Assembly: GCA_019113985.1 (NCBI GenBank)
Contig: DXGJ01000016.1
Location: 1 to 59,728, forward strand
DNA from: Candidatus Levilactobacillus faecigallinarum
GTDB lineage: Bacteria; Bacillota; Bacilli; Lactobacillales; Lactobacillaceae
Reading direction: 5' to 3'
Length of the DNA stretch: 59,728 nt
The notes under the pieces are model-generated. The model saw only the letters and a list, made by a program, of their open reading frames with translations. It did no database searches and was not told the origin of the DNA. Position numbers and translations under genes: made by a program. This document shows positions 33,869 to 42,352 of this stretch, in pieces; positions within the stretch are counted from its first letter, which is position 1; every line of letters starts with the position of its first letter.

Positions 33869-34375
33869 CTATGCCTTAATTCGTAAGTGTCGTCGTTGGT
33901 CCAGGTAACGGCCACCGCCAAGGGCCACGCCCGCAACGATGCTGAGCCAGTAGGTTTCCCCGTCCAATAACGTTGCCACCTGTCCCAGGCCCCCGCCCAG
34001 CCAATTACCAACCAGGCGCAGAGCAATTAAAAGCAACATAACCGTAATGCCCAGGACCACCGCTGCGTGCCGTTCGTACCTTAATCGGGGCCGATACTGG
34101 GCCCGCGTGACCGTTTCGACGTTGAGCCCTTCGCGGGAAACCGCCCAATCGCTCAGCACCGCAAGACCGCCGCAAACGATTAGGGTCAGCCACCCCGCTA
34201 ACCGGTTGGGCAGCAACCACCAGCCAAGTGCCACGACCAGTAGGCCACCGGCTACTCCCAGCAACGTTCGCTGCTCAATTTGCACCGCTAACCGCCGTTT
34301 CTGCGGGGTCAACGGTCCCCGAATTCCCCAAATGTGACGTAAGCATGTTTCATTCAAAGGTTGCCCCTTACTCAT
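33869..34375 (-). CDS. DUF3278-like membrane protein, paralogue 4 (divergent)
   Basis: 168 aa, four membrane segments, beginning MSKGQPLNETCLRHIWGIRGP. The usual DEY motif is replaced by LTPQKRRL, so this is the most diverged member. The LNVETVTRAQYRPRLRYERHAA loop corresponds to the conserved Y..QLRR.K loop of its neighbours. Its ATG overlaps the stop of the previous gene (34368-34375), indicating translational coupling. Confidence 0.72.
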   Translation of the reverse strand: MSKGQPLNETCLRHIWGIRGPLTPQKRRLAVQIEQRTLLGVAGGLLVVALGWWLLPNRLAGWLTLIVCGGLAVLSDWAVSREGLNVETVTRAQYRPRLRYERHAAVVLGITVMLLLIALRLVGNWLGGGLGQVATLLDGETYWLSIVAGVALGGGRYLDQRRHLRIKA

Positions 34376-34898
34376 TTAATGACTCCTCTCGCATTTCGCG
34401 TTTGGTTCGGGCCAGTGCCTCCTCAACACGGGCCCGGCGACCGAAGTACACAGCGTACCACACGATGGCCCCAATCGCCAAGCTCACCGCCAAATCTGGT
34501 AGCGTCACCAGCTGTTGTGTGACCGACGTGCCGTTGCCCACCAGGGTCAGCAGGCCCACCCAGGTCCCCTCGAACAGCGAGGCGTGTCGAACCCGCCGGA
34601 GCGTCGCTGGATACGTAGCCGAGGTGACCTCCAAGGTGGTCATCTCCAAGCGATTGGCGCGGTTCCGCAGGTGGCCCAAGGCCAGGGTGACCACCAGAGT
34701 ATTGCTGGCAATCACCCCATACAGGATGCCGCTTGCCGGCAGACCAACCCACAGCAGGGTCATCGCCATCAGAACCGATAGGAGCAGATACGCCAACACT
34801 AAGGCGCCGGTCCGCATCCCCAGGCGGTTCACCGTTTGTTCCCGGTACTCATCCATGACGCCGTTGATACCATACAGCCACCGAACTAAATTATCCAT
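34368..34898 (-). CDS. DUF3278-like membrane protein, paralogue 3
   Basis: 176 aa, four membrane segments. Family motif WLYGINGVMDEYREQTVNRLG near the N-terminus; loop LEVTSATYPATLRRVRHASL. The ATG at 34898 has GGGGGT upstream; the frame is open 16 codons further into the preceding gene. Charged C-terminal tail (RTKREMREESLNE). Confidence 0.75.
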   Translation of the reverse strand: MDNLVRWLYGINGVMDEYREQTVNRLGMRTGALVLAYLLLSVLMAMTLLWVGLPASGILYGVIASNTLVVTLALGHLRNRANRLEMTTLEVTSATYPATLRRVRHASLFEGTWVGLLTLVGNGTSVTQQLVTLPDLAVSLAIGAIVWYAVYFGRRARVEEALARTKREMREESLNE

Positions 34899-34909
34899 GT
34901 CATGACCCC

Positions 34910-35434
34910 CTACTGGTCTCGAAAAAGTTTCCGTCGTTGTTGCCAATAATTGATGCCGGCGACCAAGGCCCCACCAACCACCGGAACGACCCCGTTACGA
35001 ATCACATCAAAGTCCGTCACGATGGCCTGTGGCCCGCCGTCTAGCCAATTCATGACGGCCGTCCACAGCCACATCGCGAACACGAAATAGATAAACTGCC
35101 AAATCGCACGGTGCTTAAGACGACGCAATTGCTGGTCGTAGTCCACAGCATCCAGAACGTCCGTATTCAATCCCATCCGTGAGGCGCGCCATTGGCCGTA
35201 ATTCAGCAGCAAGGGTAGCACGATGGCATTGATGACAACTATGACCAAAAAACCGTCTGTTGGTGAAATCTTCCAAACAACCAACAACATCGCCACCGTT
35301 GCCAGCATCTCAAGCGGCACTAAAATCAGTAGCAGTTGACTATTGATCTTCTCAACTTGCGCCAACCGGTATTCGTCCAGCACGCCCGTCAGCTGGTACA
35401 TCCGTCGTAATTGCCAAATATAGAATTTCTCCAT
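34910..35434 (-). CDS. DUF3278-like membrane protein, paralogue 2
   Basis: 174 aa, four membrane segments. Motif MYQLTGVLDEYRLAQVEKI at residues 12-30; loop VDYDQQLRRLKHRAIWQF. The ATG at 35434 follows GGGGAGG. Gap of 18 bp from the previous gene, 11 bp to the next. Confidence 0.78.
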   Translation of the reverse strand: MEKFYIWQLRRMYQLTGVLDEYRLAQVEKINSQLLLILVPLEMLATVAMLLVVWKISPTDGFLVIVVINAIVLPLLLNYGQWRASRMGLNTDVLDAVDYDQQLRRLKHRAIWQFIYFVFAMWLWTAVMNWLDGGPQAIVTDFDVIRNGVVPVVGGALVAGINYWQQRRKLFRDQ

Positions 35435-35452
35435 GATGCCAACCTCCCCAGG

Positions 35453-35971
35453 TTATCGTTGTTGTACCCGTTTTTTCAAATAGGCATACCGCCCTAGTCC
35501 CGTGAAAAGCCCCACGATGACCATGTACACGTAACTTTTCCAATCCATCAGCATCGCAACCACGGTGTCCCCCCGGAACCACCAGAGTAACACCGAAAAC
35601 ACCAGATAGAGCACACCCGTATACAGGCCCAAACCCAAGGCCCGCCAGCGCAAGCGTCGTAGCTGACCGGGATAGTCCGTGCGGTCGATATCAATCTGGT
35701 CGAAGTGCAACCGCTGGACCGCGTGGCCCATGGCCACCCCAACGCCCAACAACACCAGGGCATTGACCACCAAAAAGCTTACCAGCACCGTTCGTAACGG
35801 CCAGGCCAACGCGCCAAATAACACCCCAATCTCCGCTAACGACGTGTAGACCACTAAAAACAAAAAGGCGTTATTGCCAATCTGATTCAGCTTGGCCAGC
35901 TTGTACTCGTCGATCACACCCTCGACCCCGTAGGTCCAGCGCAACAGGCGCAAATAAAGATTATGTTTCAC
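35453..35971 (-). CDS. DUF3278-like membrane protein, paralogue 1
   Basis: 172 aa, four membrane segments. Motif WTYGVEGVIDEYKLAKLNQIG at about residues 11-31 is the clearest of the five; loop TDYPGQLRRLRWRALGLGL. I chose the GTG at 35971 (VKHNLYL), with GGAGG 8 nt upstream, inside the XRE gene's end; the open frame extends further back. First membrane gene after the regulator. Confidence 0.78.
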   Translation of the reverse strand: MKHNLYLRLLRWTYGVEGVIDEYKLAKLNQIGNNAFLFLVVYTSLAEIGVLFGALAWPLRTVLVSFLVVNALVLLGVGVAMGHAVQRLHFDQIDIDRTDYPGQLRRLRWRALGLGLYTGVLYLVFSVLLWWFRGDTVVAMLMDWKSYVYMVIVGLFTGLGRYAYLKKRVQQR

Positions 35972-35973
35972 CA

Positions 35974-36162
35974 CTAGTCCTCCCAAAACAACGTATTCAA
36001 ATCCGTCCCCAGCGCCCGGGCAATGCCGATACACAGCTTAAGCGTAGGATTATACTTCCCGTTTTCGATTAAATTAATGGTCTGCCGGGCAACCCCCACG
36101 GCCGTCGCGAGTTTCAACTGCGAGAGCCCCTGTTGCAGACGATATTCCTTGACCCGATTCAC
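35974..36162 (-). CDS. XRE family transcriptional regulator (small, single-domain)
   Basis: 62 aa consisting of one Cro/CI helix-turn-helix (EYRLQQGLSQLKLATAVGVARQTINLIENGKYNPTL) and a short tail ending LFWED. I chose the GTG at 36162, with GGAGGGG 4 nt upstream. Regulators of this size next to small DUF membrane proteins are common in Firmicutes. Two matching palindromes around its promoter are probably its own operators. Confidence 0.85.
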   Translation of the reverse strand: MNRVKEYRLQQGLSQLKLATAVGVARQTINLIENGKYNPTLKLCIGIARALGTDLNTLFWED

Positions 36163-36180
36163 GGCGCCCCTCCGTTCTGA

Positions 36181-36245
36181 TGTCATGTATAGATGACACT
36201 TTAAGGATACCCACCTCGGCGAACTCTGTCAACTATATATGACAC
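36181..36245 (-). promoter_or_regulatory. promoter with twin XRE operators
   Basis: Minus-strand TTGACA (36227-36232), 17-bp spacer, TATCCT (36204-36209). Two 19-bp near-palindromes flank it: TGTCATGTATAGATGACAC (36181-36199) and TGTCAACTATATATGACAC (36227-36245, covering the -35). They share TGTCA...ATGACAC arms at equal spacing. Confidence 0.82.
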
Positions 36246-36255
36246 AATTGGTCAT

Positions 36256-36292
36256 AAAAAAGTCGTTACCCGGAGTGGCGTAACGGCTTTTG
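36256..36292 (-). terminator. terminator-like hairpin of unclear ownership upstream of the XRE operon
   Basis: AAAAGCCGTTAC / GTAACGACTTTTTT stem on the minus strand, just past the multicopper oxidase stop, so most likely its terminator. Confidence 0.85.
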
Positions 36293-36313
36293 ACTACTTT
36301 TATTTAGGTAAGG

Positions 36314-37852
36314 TTACATCTTCATGCCCATCTTTTCGTAGGAACTCATCCCCGCCAGATGAAGGTCCTTGACGTCAATACCGCGCTCCTGGGCGACGGC
36401 CTTCATCAGGGTGTCCATGTCCATCAGCTTGTAGGCCTTGTTGGGTTCCTCCGGCGTGTAGGCCTGAATCTGGGCCATCATGCCACCGTCTTCGTGTTCG
36501 ATGATGTGGCAGTGGTACATGAAGACACCGGGCTTGTCGAACCAGACCTTGATGCGGACAGTTTCGCCCGGGTTGACCCCGACCGTGTCCTTGAAGCCGT
36601 GTTCGTTGGGATAAACTGGCTTGCCGTTCCGCGACAGGACCAAGAACTGAGTCCCGTGCATGTGGAACGGGTGGACCATCCCACCGTCCATGTCATTGGT
36701 GTTGGTGACGTCCCAAAGTTCAACGTTGCCGACCTTTTGCCGGGCGTCGATTCGTTGCATCTCGAACTTCCTGCCGTCGATCATGACCTGTTCGTCCATC
36801 CCGGACATCACGACCTTGCGGATTGGCGTATCGGGCGTCACGTCTGGATTCGGGATATCAACCAGGTGCTCGGGCAGGGTCACGTCGTCCCGTTGATACT
36901 CGTGGACCCGGAACCGTACCAGCGGCACATCGTCGCTGTAAAGGGTCACGGTCTCACCCGGTTTGACGCTGCCGAAGTCCACAATGACCTCGGCGCGTTC
37001 CGCACAGGTCAACATCAGGTGGGTAAAGGTCACGGGTGCCGGCATCACGCCGCCATCGGAGGCTACCTGGGTGAAGGGCAGGTCGTTGCTAAAGTGCAAC
37101 CGCCACTCCCGCCGGTTAGCGCCGTCCAAAATCCGTAAACGGACCCGCTGGGTGGTGACGTCAAAGTACGGATTGATGGTCCCGTTGATCATCGGTGTCG
37201 GTCCCTGGACCCCATCCGGATCGTAATCAGCGTTGTAGTCCCACTGGTTATCCTCGTGGAAACGCCGGTCCTGTAGGACTAACGGGATGTCGTCGACCCC
37301 GTAGTTCCGGGGGAACGGTAACTGGGCTTCCTGGTCGTCGGTGACTAACACCATGCCGGCCAGGCCGTGCCAGACCTGTTCGGCCGTGGATGGACACGGA
37401 TGCGCGTGGAGCCAGAGGGTCGCGGCGGGCTGGTCGACCTTGAAGTCGATGTGCCGCGTCTGTCCCGGATAAACCGGGGCGTGGCAACCGCCATCGGTGT
37501 ACGGCCCGGGAACGTTTAACCCGTGCCAGTGGAACGTGGTCAGTTCCGGCAAGCTATTCTTGAGGTCGATGTGCATGGTCTTGCCCTTGGCAAAGACCAC
37601 GGTTTGGCCCAGCAGCGTGGTGTTGTAGCCCCAGGTCTTGGTCTTCTTACCGGGTAAGAGTTGGGTCTCCCCGGCCTGGGCCTCGACCGTGTAGTAAGTA
37701 TCGGTCGCGGTCTCCTTGTCCGGCTTTAACAGCGGCGGGATCCGCAGGGCCGTTTGCGGCACCTGGGGTTCCTCCAGCGGCACGTAGCCGCCATCGTGGG
37801 TGTTAAACGCTGGTTCGTCAAAAAAATAATCGGTATAAGTTGGTTTGGTCAT
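36314..37852 (-). CDS. multicopper oxidase
   Basis: 512-aa laccase-like oxidase with three cupredoxin domains, oxidising phenols, metals or similar substrates with reduction of O2 to water. Copper motifs: HWHGLNVPG (about 110), WLHAHPCPSTAEQVWHGLAG (about 148), HPFHMHG (about 403) and HCHIIEHEDGGMM (about 453) with the axial Met. No signal peptide is visible, so it would be cytoplasmic. ATG at 37852; a TTG eight codons earlier is possible. Such enzymes are reported in lactobacilli that degrade amines. Confidence 0.9.
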   Translation of the reverse strand: MTKPTYTDYFFDEPAFNTHDGGYVPLEEPQVPQTALRIPPLLKPDKETATDTYYTVEAQAGETQLLPGKKTKTWGYNTTLLGQTVVFAKGKTMHIDLKNSLPELTTFHWHGLNVPGPYTDGGCHAPVYPGQTRHIDFKVDQPAATLWLHAHPCPSTAEQVWHGLAGMVLVTDDQEAQLPFPRNYGVDDIPLVLQDRRFHEDNQWDYNADYDPDGVQGPTPMINGTINPYFDVTTQRVRLRILDGANRREWRLHFSNDLPFTQVASDGGVMPAPVTFTHLMLTCAERAEVIVDFGSVKPGETVTLYSDDVPLVRFRVHEYQRDDVTLPEHLVDIPNPDVTPDTPIRKVVMSGMDEQVMIDGRKFEMQRIDARQKVGNVELWDVTNTNDMDGGMVHPFHMHGTQFLVLSRNGKPVYPNEHGFKDTVGVNPGETVRIKVWFDKPGVFMYHCHIIEHEDGGMMAQIQAYTPEEPNKAYKLMDMDTLMKAVAQERGIDVKDLHLAGMSSYEKMGMKM

Positions 37853-37933
37853 AACTAAAAGACGCCCCTTCCTCAAATTAGATGACTACTGGTACCCCTT
37901 CATGATACCGCAAAAAAGTGAGGACCACCCAAC

Positions 37934-37962
37934 TAAAAAATCGTCGCACGCGGCGACGATTC
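37934..37962 (-). terminator. terminator of the LPQTN surface-protein gene
   Basis: Minus-strand AATCGTCGC / GCGACGATT stem with a T6 run, between the surface protein and the oxidase gene. Confidence 0.85.
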
Positions 37963-37980
37963 CTTAAGTCTCTGATTGTA

Positions 37981-39372
37981 TTAGTTGTGGAAACGAACCA
38001 CACCCACCGTAACCAGACCAGCTAAAAGCGCTGCTCCAGTAATCGGTGCCCAGTTACGTTGCTCGTTGGTCTGGGGCAACTTGCCGCGGGTCGTATGCCG
38101 GGCCTTCGCGTGACTGACCAGTGCAGCTGGCTTGGCCGCCTGATGCTTGACCGTGGCGTGCTTAGTCGCCGTCTTGGTCGTATCCTTGGCCTTGGCTGGC
38201 GTCTTGCTAGGCTTTTGCTTGTTCGCTTGGGCCTCTTCCTCGGCCTCACGTTCAGCTTCTTCCTCCGGCGTTTCGGTACCACCATCAGTATCCACGTCCG
38301 GCGTGCCATCGGGGTCTAGGTCACCGTTAACGTCGGGCTCTACATTGATATCATCTTCATCGTCCTTACCTTCGTTGTTCTCATCAACGTCGGTATCACC
38401 GTTATTTCCAGCGTTCCCGTTACCACTCCCCTCGTTCTTGCTGGTCGTGGAGACCTTGCCGCTGGCGTTATCCAGGTTGGGCCCACCGTTGGTTCCGGCG
38501 CCCCATTTCATCTGGGCGTCGTTAGTGAAGACATAGCCGTCATCGATCACGGACGTATCCGTAATCTTGGTGGTGTAGTCGATGACCACCATCTGCTCAA
38601 CAGGCTTCTTGAACTTCAAGTTAAAGCCACTGTCGCTATAAGTAACCGTATAGTCGTCGGCCGATACTGGCGTGTTTTCCCGGATGTAGGTGCCCCCGAC
38701 AATATCGTCGACCCAGTAGGCTTCGGAAACCTTGACGGGTGGAACCATAGTTTGCTTGGGGCCAATCGTATCAGCGATTTCCAAGTTCTTCATAGTCAAG
38801 TTTTGCCGGTTGACCACTACCGACCACTTAATGGTGTTGTCGTCTTGAATCGTGCCTTTCTTGGTCATGTTGTCCAGGTCCGGTTCGATGTTGATTTGAT
38901 CCGTGATGTTGTTCGGGAAATTGACCGGCTGCTCGCCAAATTTTTTATCGTTGTACTTGGTGGCAATCTTCAAGTCCAGCACCTTATCGGTCAACCCCTC
39001 GGCCTTTTCGTTTAAGGTAACCTCAATCGTGTTGCCACCCTTGGCGACGGTTGCCGTCCCAATCACGGTCTTGCCATCGGGACCGGTCACGTTAAACGTA
39101 TCGGACTTGGATGACTTTAAATTATCGGGCAACGGAATTGAAATCACGTCACCACTATGTAAAGGCGTATCGCCAAACTCTAAGTGATATTCTACGTTGA
39201 TGGTCGAATTGACCTTAAAGTTCGGGCCGTTGAGCACCTTCGCGCTGGTCACGTAGGAGCTCCCATCAATGGTCGCAGCCTGGGCCGTAACCTGCTGCTG
39301 GCCCAGAAATACCATGGCGACCATGCTAACCAGCATGATGAGCCATTTGATTACTGAACGATTATTCTTCAA
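37981..39372 (-). CDS. LPXTG-anchored adhesin-like surface protein
   Basis: 463 aa exported by Sec and attached to peptidoglycan by sortase. Signal peptide (about 1-33), then two Ig-like/collagen-adhesin-type beta domains (about 35-170 and 175-295, e.g. HSGDVISIPLPDNLK and TIKWSVVVNRQNLTMKN, the latter a usual fibrinogen/collagen-binding pattern). Next an acidic stalk (DGDTDVDENNEGKDDEDD), a Lys/Thr-rich wall segment and LPQTN at 432 with a hydrophobic tail. Ligand unknown. Confidence 0.86.
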   Translation of the reverse strand: MKNNRSVIKWLIMLVSMVAMVFLGQQQVTAQAATIDGSSYVTSAKVLNGPNFKVNSTINVEYHLEFGDTPLHSGDVISIPLPDNLKSSKSDTFNVTGPDGKTVIGTATVAKGGNTIEVTLNEKAEGLTDKVLDLKIATKYNDKKFGEQPVNFPNNITDQINIEPDLDNMTKKGTIQDDNTIKWSVVVNRQNLTMKNLEIADTIGPKQTMVPPVKVSEAYWVDDIVGGTYIRENTPVSADDYTVTYSDSGFNLKFKKPVEQMVVIDYTTKITDTSVIDDGYVFTNDAQMKWGAGTNGGPNLDNASGKVSTTSKNEGSGNGNAGNNGDTDVDENNEGKDDEDDINVEPDVNGDLDPDGTPDVDTDGGTETPEEEAEREAEEEAQANKQKPSKTPAKAKDTTKTATKHATVKHQAAKPAALVSHAKARHTTRGKLPQTNEQRNWAPITGAALLAGLVTVGVVRFHN

Positions 39373-39471
39373 AATGATCCCCTCCTGAAACTTGTTCTCG
39401 TCCTAAAGTATACGCGCCATTCACTGGGGGTTCCAGCTGATTTAAGCAATCGCTCTCAAAACTTGCCAGCA

Positions 39472-39510
39472 AAAAGGCCGGTCACGCCGCTAAAGCGTGT
39501 AACCGGCCGA
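39472..39510 (-). terminator. terminator of the HesB-like gene
   Basis: Minus-strand GGCCGGT / ACCGGCC arms followed by five T. Confidence 0.8.
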
Positions 39511-39524
39511 TTGTCACCCACCAT

Positions 39525-39929
39525 CTAGCAGATGCGGGTGCCCAACGTTTGCATTTCCTTCTTTAAATCGAGCTTAGACTTCTCTTCGGCGGTGTAGGTC
39601 ACCAGACCCACCGCACTGTCCAACATCCCGCTGTCATCGTGGAGCGCCAGCTGGTTGTGGGCCCGGTCCAAGACCAGTCCGTTACCCAAGTAGATGGCGT
39701 CATCCTTGCTGGTAAACAGCTGGTAACCGTCTGCGTTGTCGAGGGGCACCTGGTAGGCCGGGTCAGGCTCGGTCAGTGCCACGACTTGGAACTTGTTCCC
39801 AATGGCACAGGAGCCGCCCAAGGTCGAATAACGGTTGGACCCGTCGTCGGTGGTCAACAACAGAATTCCCGTGGTGTCCACGTGCGCTTCCAGGTAAGCC
39901 TTAGCGTCGTCTTTGATTTTGATTTGCAT
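39525..39929 (-). CDS. HesB/YqkB-like iron-sulfur cluster biosynthesis family protein
   Basis: 134 aa. It starts MQIKIKDDAKAYLEAH, followed by ILLLTTDDGSNRYSTLGGSCAIGNKF and a C-terminal Cys. Single cysteines at GGSC and RIC rather than the three of classic A-type scaffolds place it in the YqkB-like subgroup of lactobacilli, whose role is uncertain. ATG at 39929 follows GAGAGGG; the frame extends 12 codons upstream. Confidence 0.75.
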   Translation of the reverse strand: MQIKIKDDAKAYLEAHVDTTGILLLTTDDGSNRYSTLGGSCAIGNKFQVVALTEPDPAYQVPLDNADGYQLFTSKDDAIYLGNGLVLDRAHNQLALHDDSGMLDSAVGLVTYTAEEKSKLDLKKEMQTLGTRIC

Positions 39930-40031
39930 AAGCAATGCCCTCTCTTTCTCAAAACACATTCGCAATTAAATTGCGTACAATTATTTTATACGCCTTTCCC
40001 CGGTTCTTGTAAAGCAAAGCGCTCACCTACT

Positions 40032-40072
40032 AAAAAATCGGTGCGACCCCCGACGGGCCTGCACCGATTTTT
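40032..40072. terminator. bidirectional terminator downstream of the GntR gene
   Basis: AAAAAATCGGTGC / GCACCGATTTTT stem with a long GC loop. It ends the leftward GntR/ABC operon. Confidence 0.85.
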
Positions 40073-40114
40073 CAAAATTTGACGTTGATATTGCGGAAAT
40101 AGCTCTGTGACGGA

Positions 40115-40483
40115 CTAATTGGCGTAGGCTCGCCGAATCAACACGACGACCTCGTCTTCAGAAAGGTTCAGTTTCTGGGCCTCGTCGGTGAAGCGGCTGA
40201 CGTAGCGCTCGTAAAACTCGGCCCGGCGCTTCTCGCGAATCATCGTCGCTGCCTCGGCTGTGACGAACATCCCGACCCCGCGGCGTTTCGCAATCATCCC
40301 CGCGTCTACCAACCGGTTCATCCCCTTGAGGACGGTCGCCGGATTGATGTGGAACTGCTTGGAGACCTCCGTGGTGGAAGGCACTTGCTCGCCCGCCTGA
40401 TAGACCCCCGTGAAGATGGCTTCTTCGACCTGCTCGGCCACTTGTAAATAGATGGGTTCTGGACTATCAAAATTAAATCTCAT
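40115..40483 (-). CDS. GntR family regulator (YtrA-like)
   Basis: 122 aa. Winged helix with PIYLQVAEQVEEAIFTGVYQAGEQVPSTTEVSKQFHINPATVLKGMNRL (residues 10-58), a wing RRGVGMFV and a short helical tail. It is the last gene of the operon after the BceA/BceB-like ABC pair. A GTTAxTTAC-type operator over the promoter of the ATPase gene is its likely target. The Shine-Dalgarno is weak. Confidence 0.85.
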   Translation of the reverse strand: MRFNFDSPEPIYLQVAEQVEEAIFTGVYQAGEQVPSTTEVSKQFHINPATVLKGMNRLVDAGMIAKRRGVGMFVTAEAATMIREKRRAEFYERYVSRFTDEAQKLNLSEDEVVVLIRRAYAN

Positions 40484-40514
40484 TTCGCTATCTCACATTC
40501 TTCTTGAACTCGTC

Positions 40515-42338
40515 TTAGTCCTGCAAGGTTTCGCTCGGCATGACCAGGTTCAGGTACAGCCCCAGCGTGATCAGGTAATAAACCACGTACAGGCCAATGA
40601 AAATCAGGAAGGTGCTCCCAATACCCAGGTACGGGCTCATTGGGGCACCCATCAGGGGTTTAAACATCTGTAACCCGAACAAGACGTCTACGATTCCCAT
40701 GATACCAGGAATTGCGAATAAAATCCCGATTTCTTTTGCCAGACCCCCACGCATCAACGACCGGCGCACGCCAATCTTGTTGAGCATCGCGTACCGCCGC
40801 AGGTCGCCAGGAGCACCGGATAGAATCTTGAACATCAGGCATGACGCCAACATGGCCAGGAAGGCGATCCCCAGGAAGTACCCGATGAACTCAAGGCCCC
40901 CGAAGATACCATTCATCATCTCGAAGGCTTCGTAAGTCCCAACGGTTACCGCCCCGCTCTCCGCCGCGGGAAATCGCTTCTGTTCACTCTGGTCGAGCTG
41001 CTTCAGAACCTTCAGGTCATCGCTCATATGCTTGACCCGGACCGTGGTAACCGTGTACGTCCGCCCCTTCAGTTGATCAAAGGCCTTGGCCGAAACAATC
41101 TTCGGTTGCGCAAAGTCACCTAACTTATTAGGATTCAACACGATAAAGTCGAGCATCGTGGCGCCACCCTTTTTGAATTTCGCCAAGGACTCCGTGTAGA
41201 AGGTTGGTTTGCCACCGGTTTTCTGGGTGGGCTTGGCCATTTCAAAGGGTTGGGCCTTTAACTCGGCCGCGTTGTAGTACGTAGTCTTACCCACGACTTT
41301 CTGGGTGTAGGTGGCCTGATGCGCCACGTTTAACTGCTTCATCAGTGATTTCTGGTGGGCGTTGGCGTTGTGCACAGCCACACTGTAGCTCCCCAGGGAG
41401 TCGGCGGTCATCGGCATCTGCCGGTGGTACCCGGACCCCACGGTGATGGCACCCAAGGCCATGGCGAAGAGTAACGACACGATGGTCAGCATCCGCGTGT
41501 AGTCGTGAACCCGGAAATTCAGTTGGCCGAGTAAGAACCCGTTCAGGTGCTTCTTGGCCCAAGCCGTCTTGCGCAGGCCCCGGATGATGGCCAGGACCGT
41601 CGCGTGGAACAAGAAATAGGTCCCAAGCGTGATGGTCACTAAGGCGATTGGAATGGCAACTACTTCGAGTTGTTCAATTGCTGCTAAGGCCCAATAACCG
41701 ATGGCCAACAAGATAATCCCCGTGACACCGGCGATAAATTGCCGCCCGGGGCGGACCTTGGGCTGGTTGGCCTCTTGGTCGGCGTGCAGGAGCTTTTGGA
41801 CCGTGGTCCGCATCAGGCGCGTCAGGTTAAACAACGACGCCAGAATAAACAACCCGATGTACAGAACCGCCGTGAAGATGATGGCGGGAACGTACAAGGA
41901 GGTCAGGTGACTCAGGTGCAGGCCCAACTGGTCGAGCAGGAAGCCTACCAGGAACTTACTGGCAAAAATCCCCAAAACAATCCCGATGACCGTCGCTACG
42001 GATCCTAAGATCAGCGTTTCTAAGAAGACCAATTCCCCGACGCGCTTACGCTTAGCCCCCAGCATCATGAACAGCCCGTAGTCGTGCTGGCGCATGCTGA
42101 GCAGAAACGAGTTGGCGTACATGATATAAACAATCGTGATTAGGGCCAATAACACCGCCCCAAACCCGAAGACAACAGTTGCCGACTTGACGACCGCGTT
42201 GGCCTTGATGAAGGCCTGGTTGGTCGCCAGGTTGGCGAACATGTAAAAGATGGCTGCGGACATGGTCAATCCCGCGAGAAGGACCAGGTAATCGCGCCGC
42301 CGGTTTTTAATCCCGGCTAAAGCTAATTTCGTTAACAT
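40515..42338 (-). CDS. FtsX-type ABC transporter permease (BceB-like)
   Basis: 607 aa, about ten membrane segments with a large extracellular domain between segments seven and eight (about 290-480), the BceB pattern. Start MLTKLALAGIKNRRRDYLVLLAG; FtsX signature FMMLGAKRKRVGELVFLETL around residue 90. Such permeases sense or export cell-wall-active peptides, usually with a two-component system; here the regulator is GntR instead. It follows the ATPase gene by 14 bp. Confidence 0.86.
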   Translation of the reverse strand: MLTKLALAGIKNRRRDYLVLLAGLTMSAAIFYMFANLATNQAFIKANAVVKSATVVFGFGAVLLALITIVYIMYANSFLLSMRQHDYGLFMMLGAKRKRVGELVFLETLILGSVATVIGIVLGIFASKFLVGFLLDQLGLHLSHLTSLYVPAIIFTAVLYIGLFILASLFNLTRLMRTTVQKLLHADQEANQPKVRPGRQFIAGVTGIILLAIGYWALAAIEQLEVVAIPIALVTITLGTYFLFHATVLAIIRGLRKTAWAKKHLNGFLLGQLNFRVHDYTRMLTIVSLLFAMALGAITVGSGYHRQMPMTADSLGSYSVAVHNANAHQKSLMKQLNVAHQATYTQKVVGKTTYYNAAELKAQPFEMAKPTQKTGGKPTFYTESLAKFKKGGATMLDFIVLNPNKLGDFAQPKIVSAKAFDQLKGRTYTVTTVRVKHMSDDLKVLKQLDQSEQKRFPAAESGAVTVGTYEAFEMMNGIFGGLEFIGYFLGIAFLAMLASCLMFKILSGAPGDLRRYAMLNKIGVRRSLMRGGLAKEIGILFAIPGIMGIVDVLFGLQMFKPLMGAPMSPYLGIGSTFLIFIGLYVVYYLITLGLYLNLVMPSETLQD

Positions 42339-42352
42339 CTGCCACGGCCCCC

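Noticed and set aside
36359-37138. 259-residue plus-strand frame inside the multicopper oxidase gene
   Set aside because: A mirror frame of a GC-rich coding gene; no RBS or recognisable domain.
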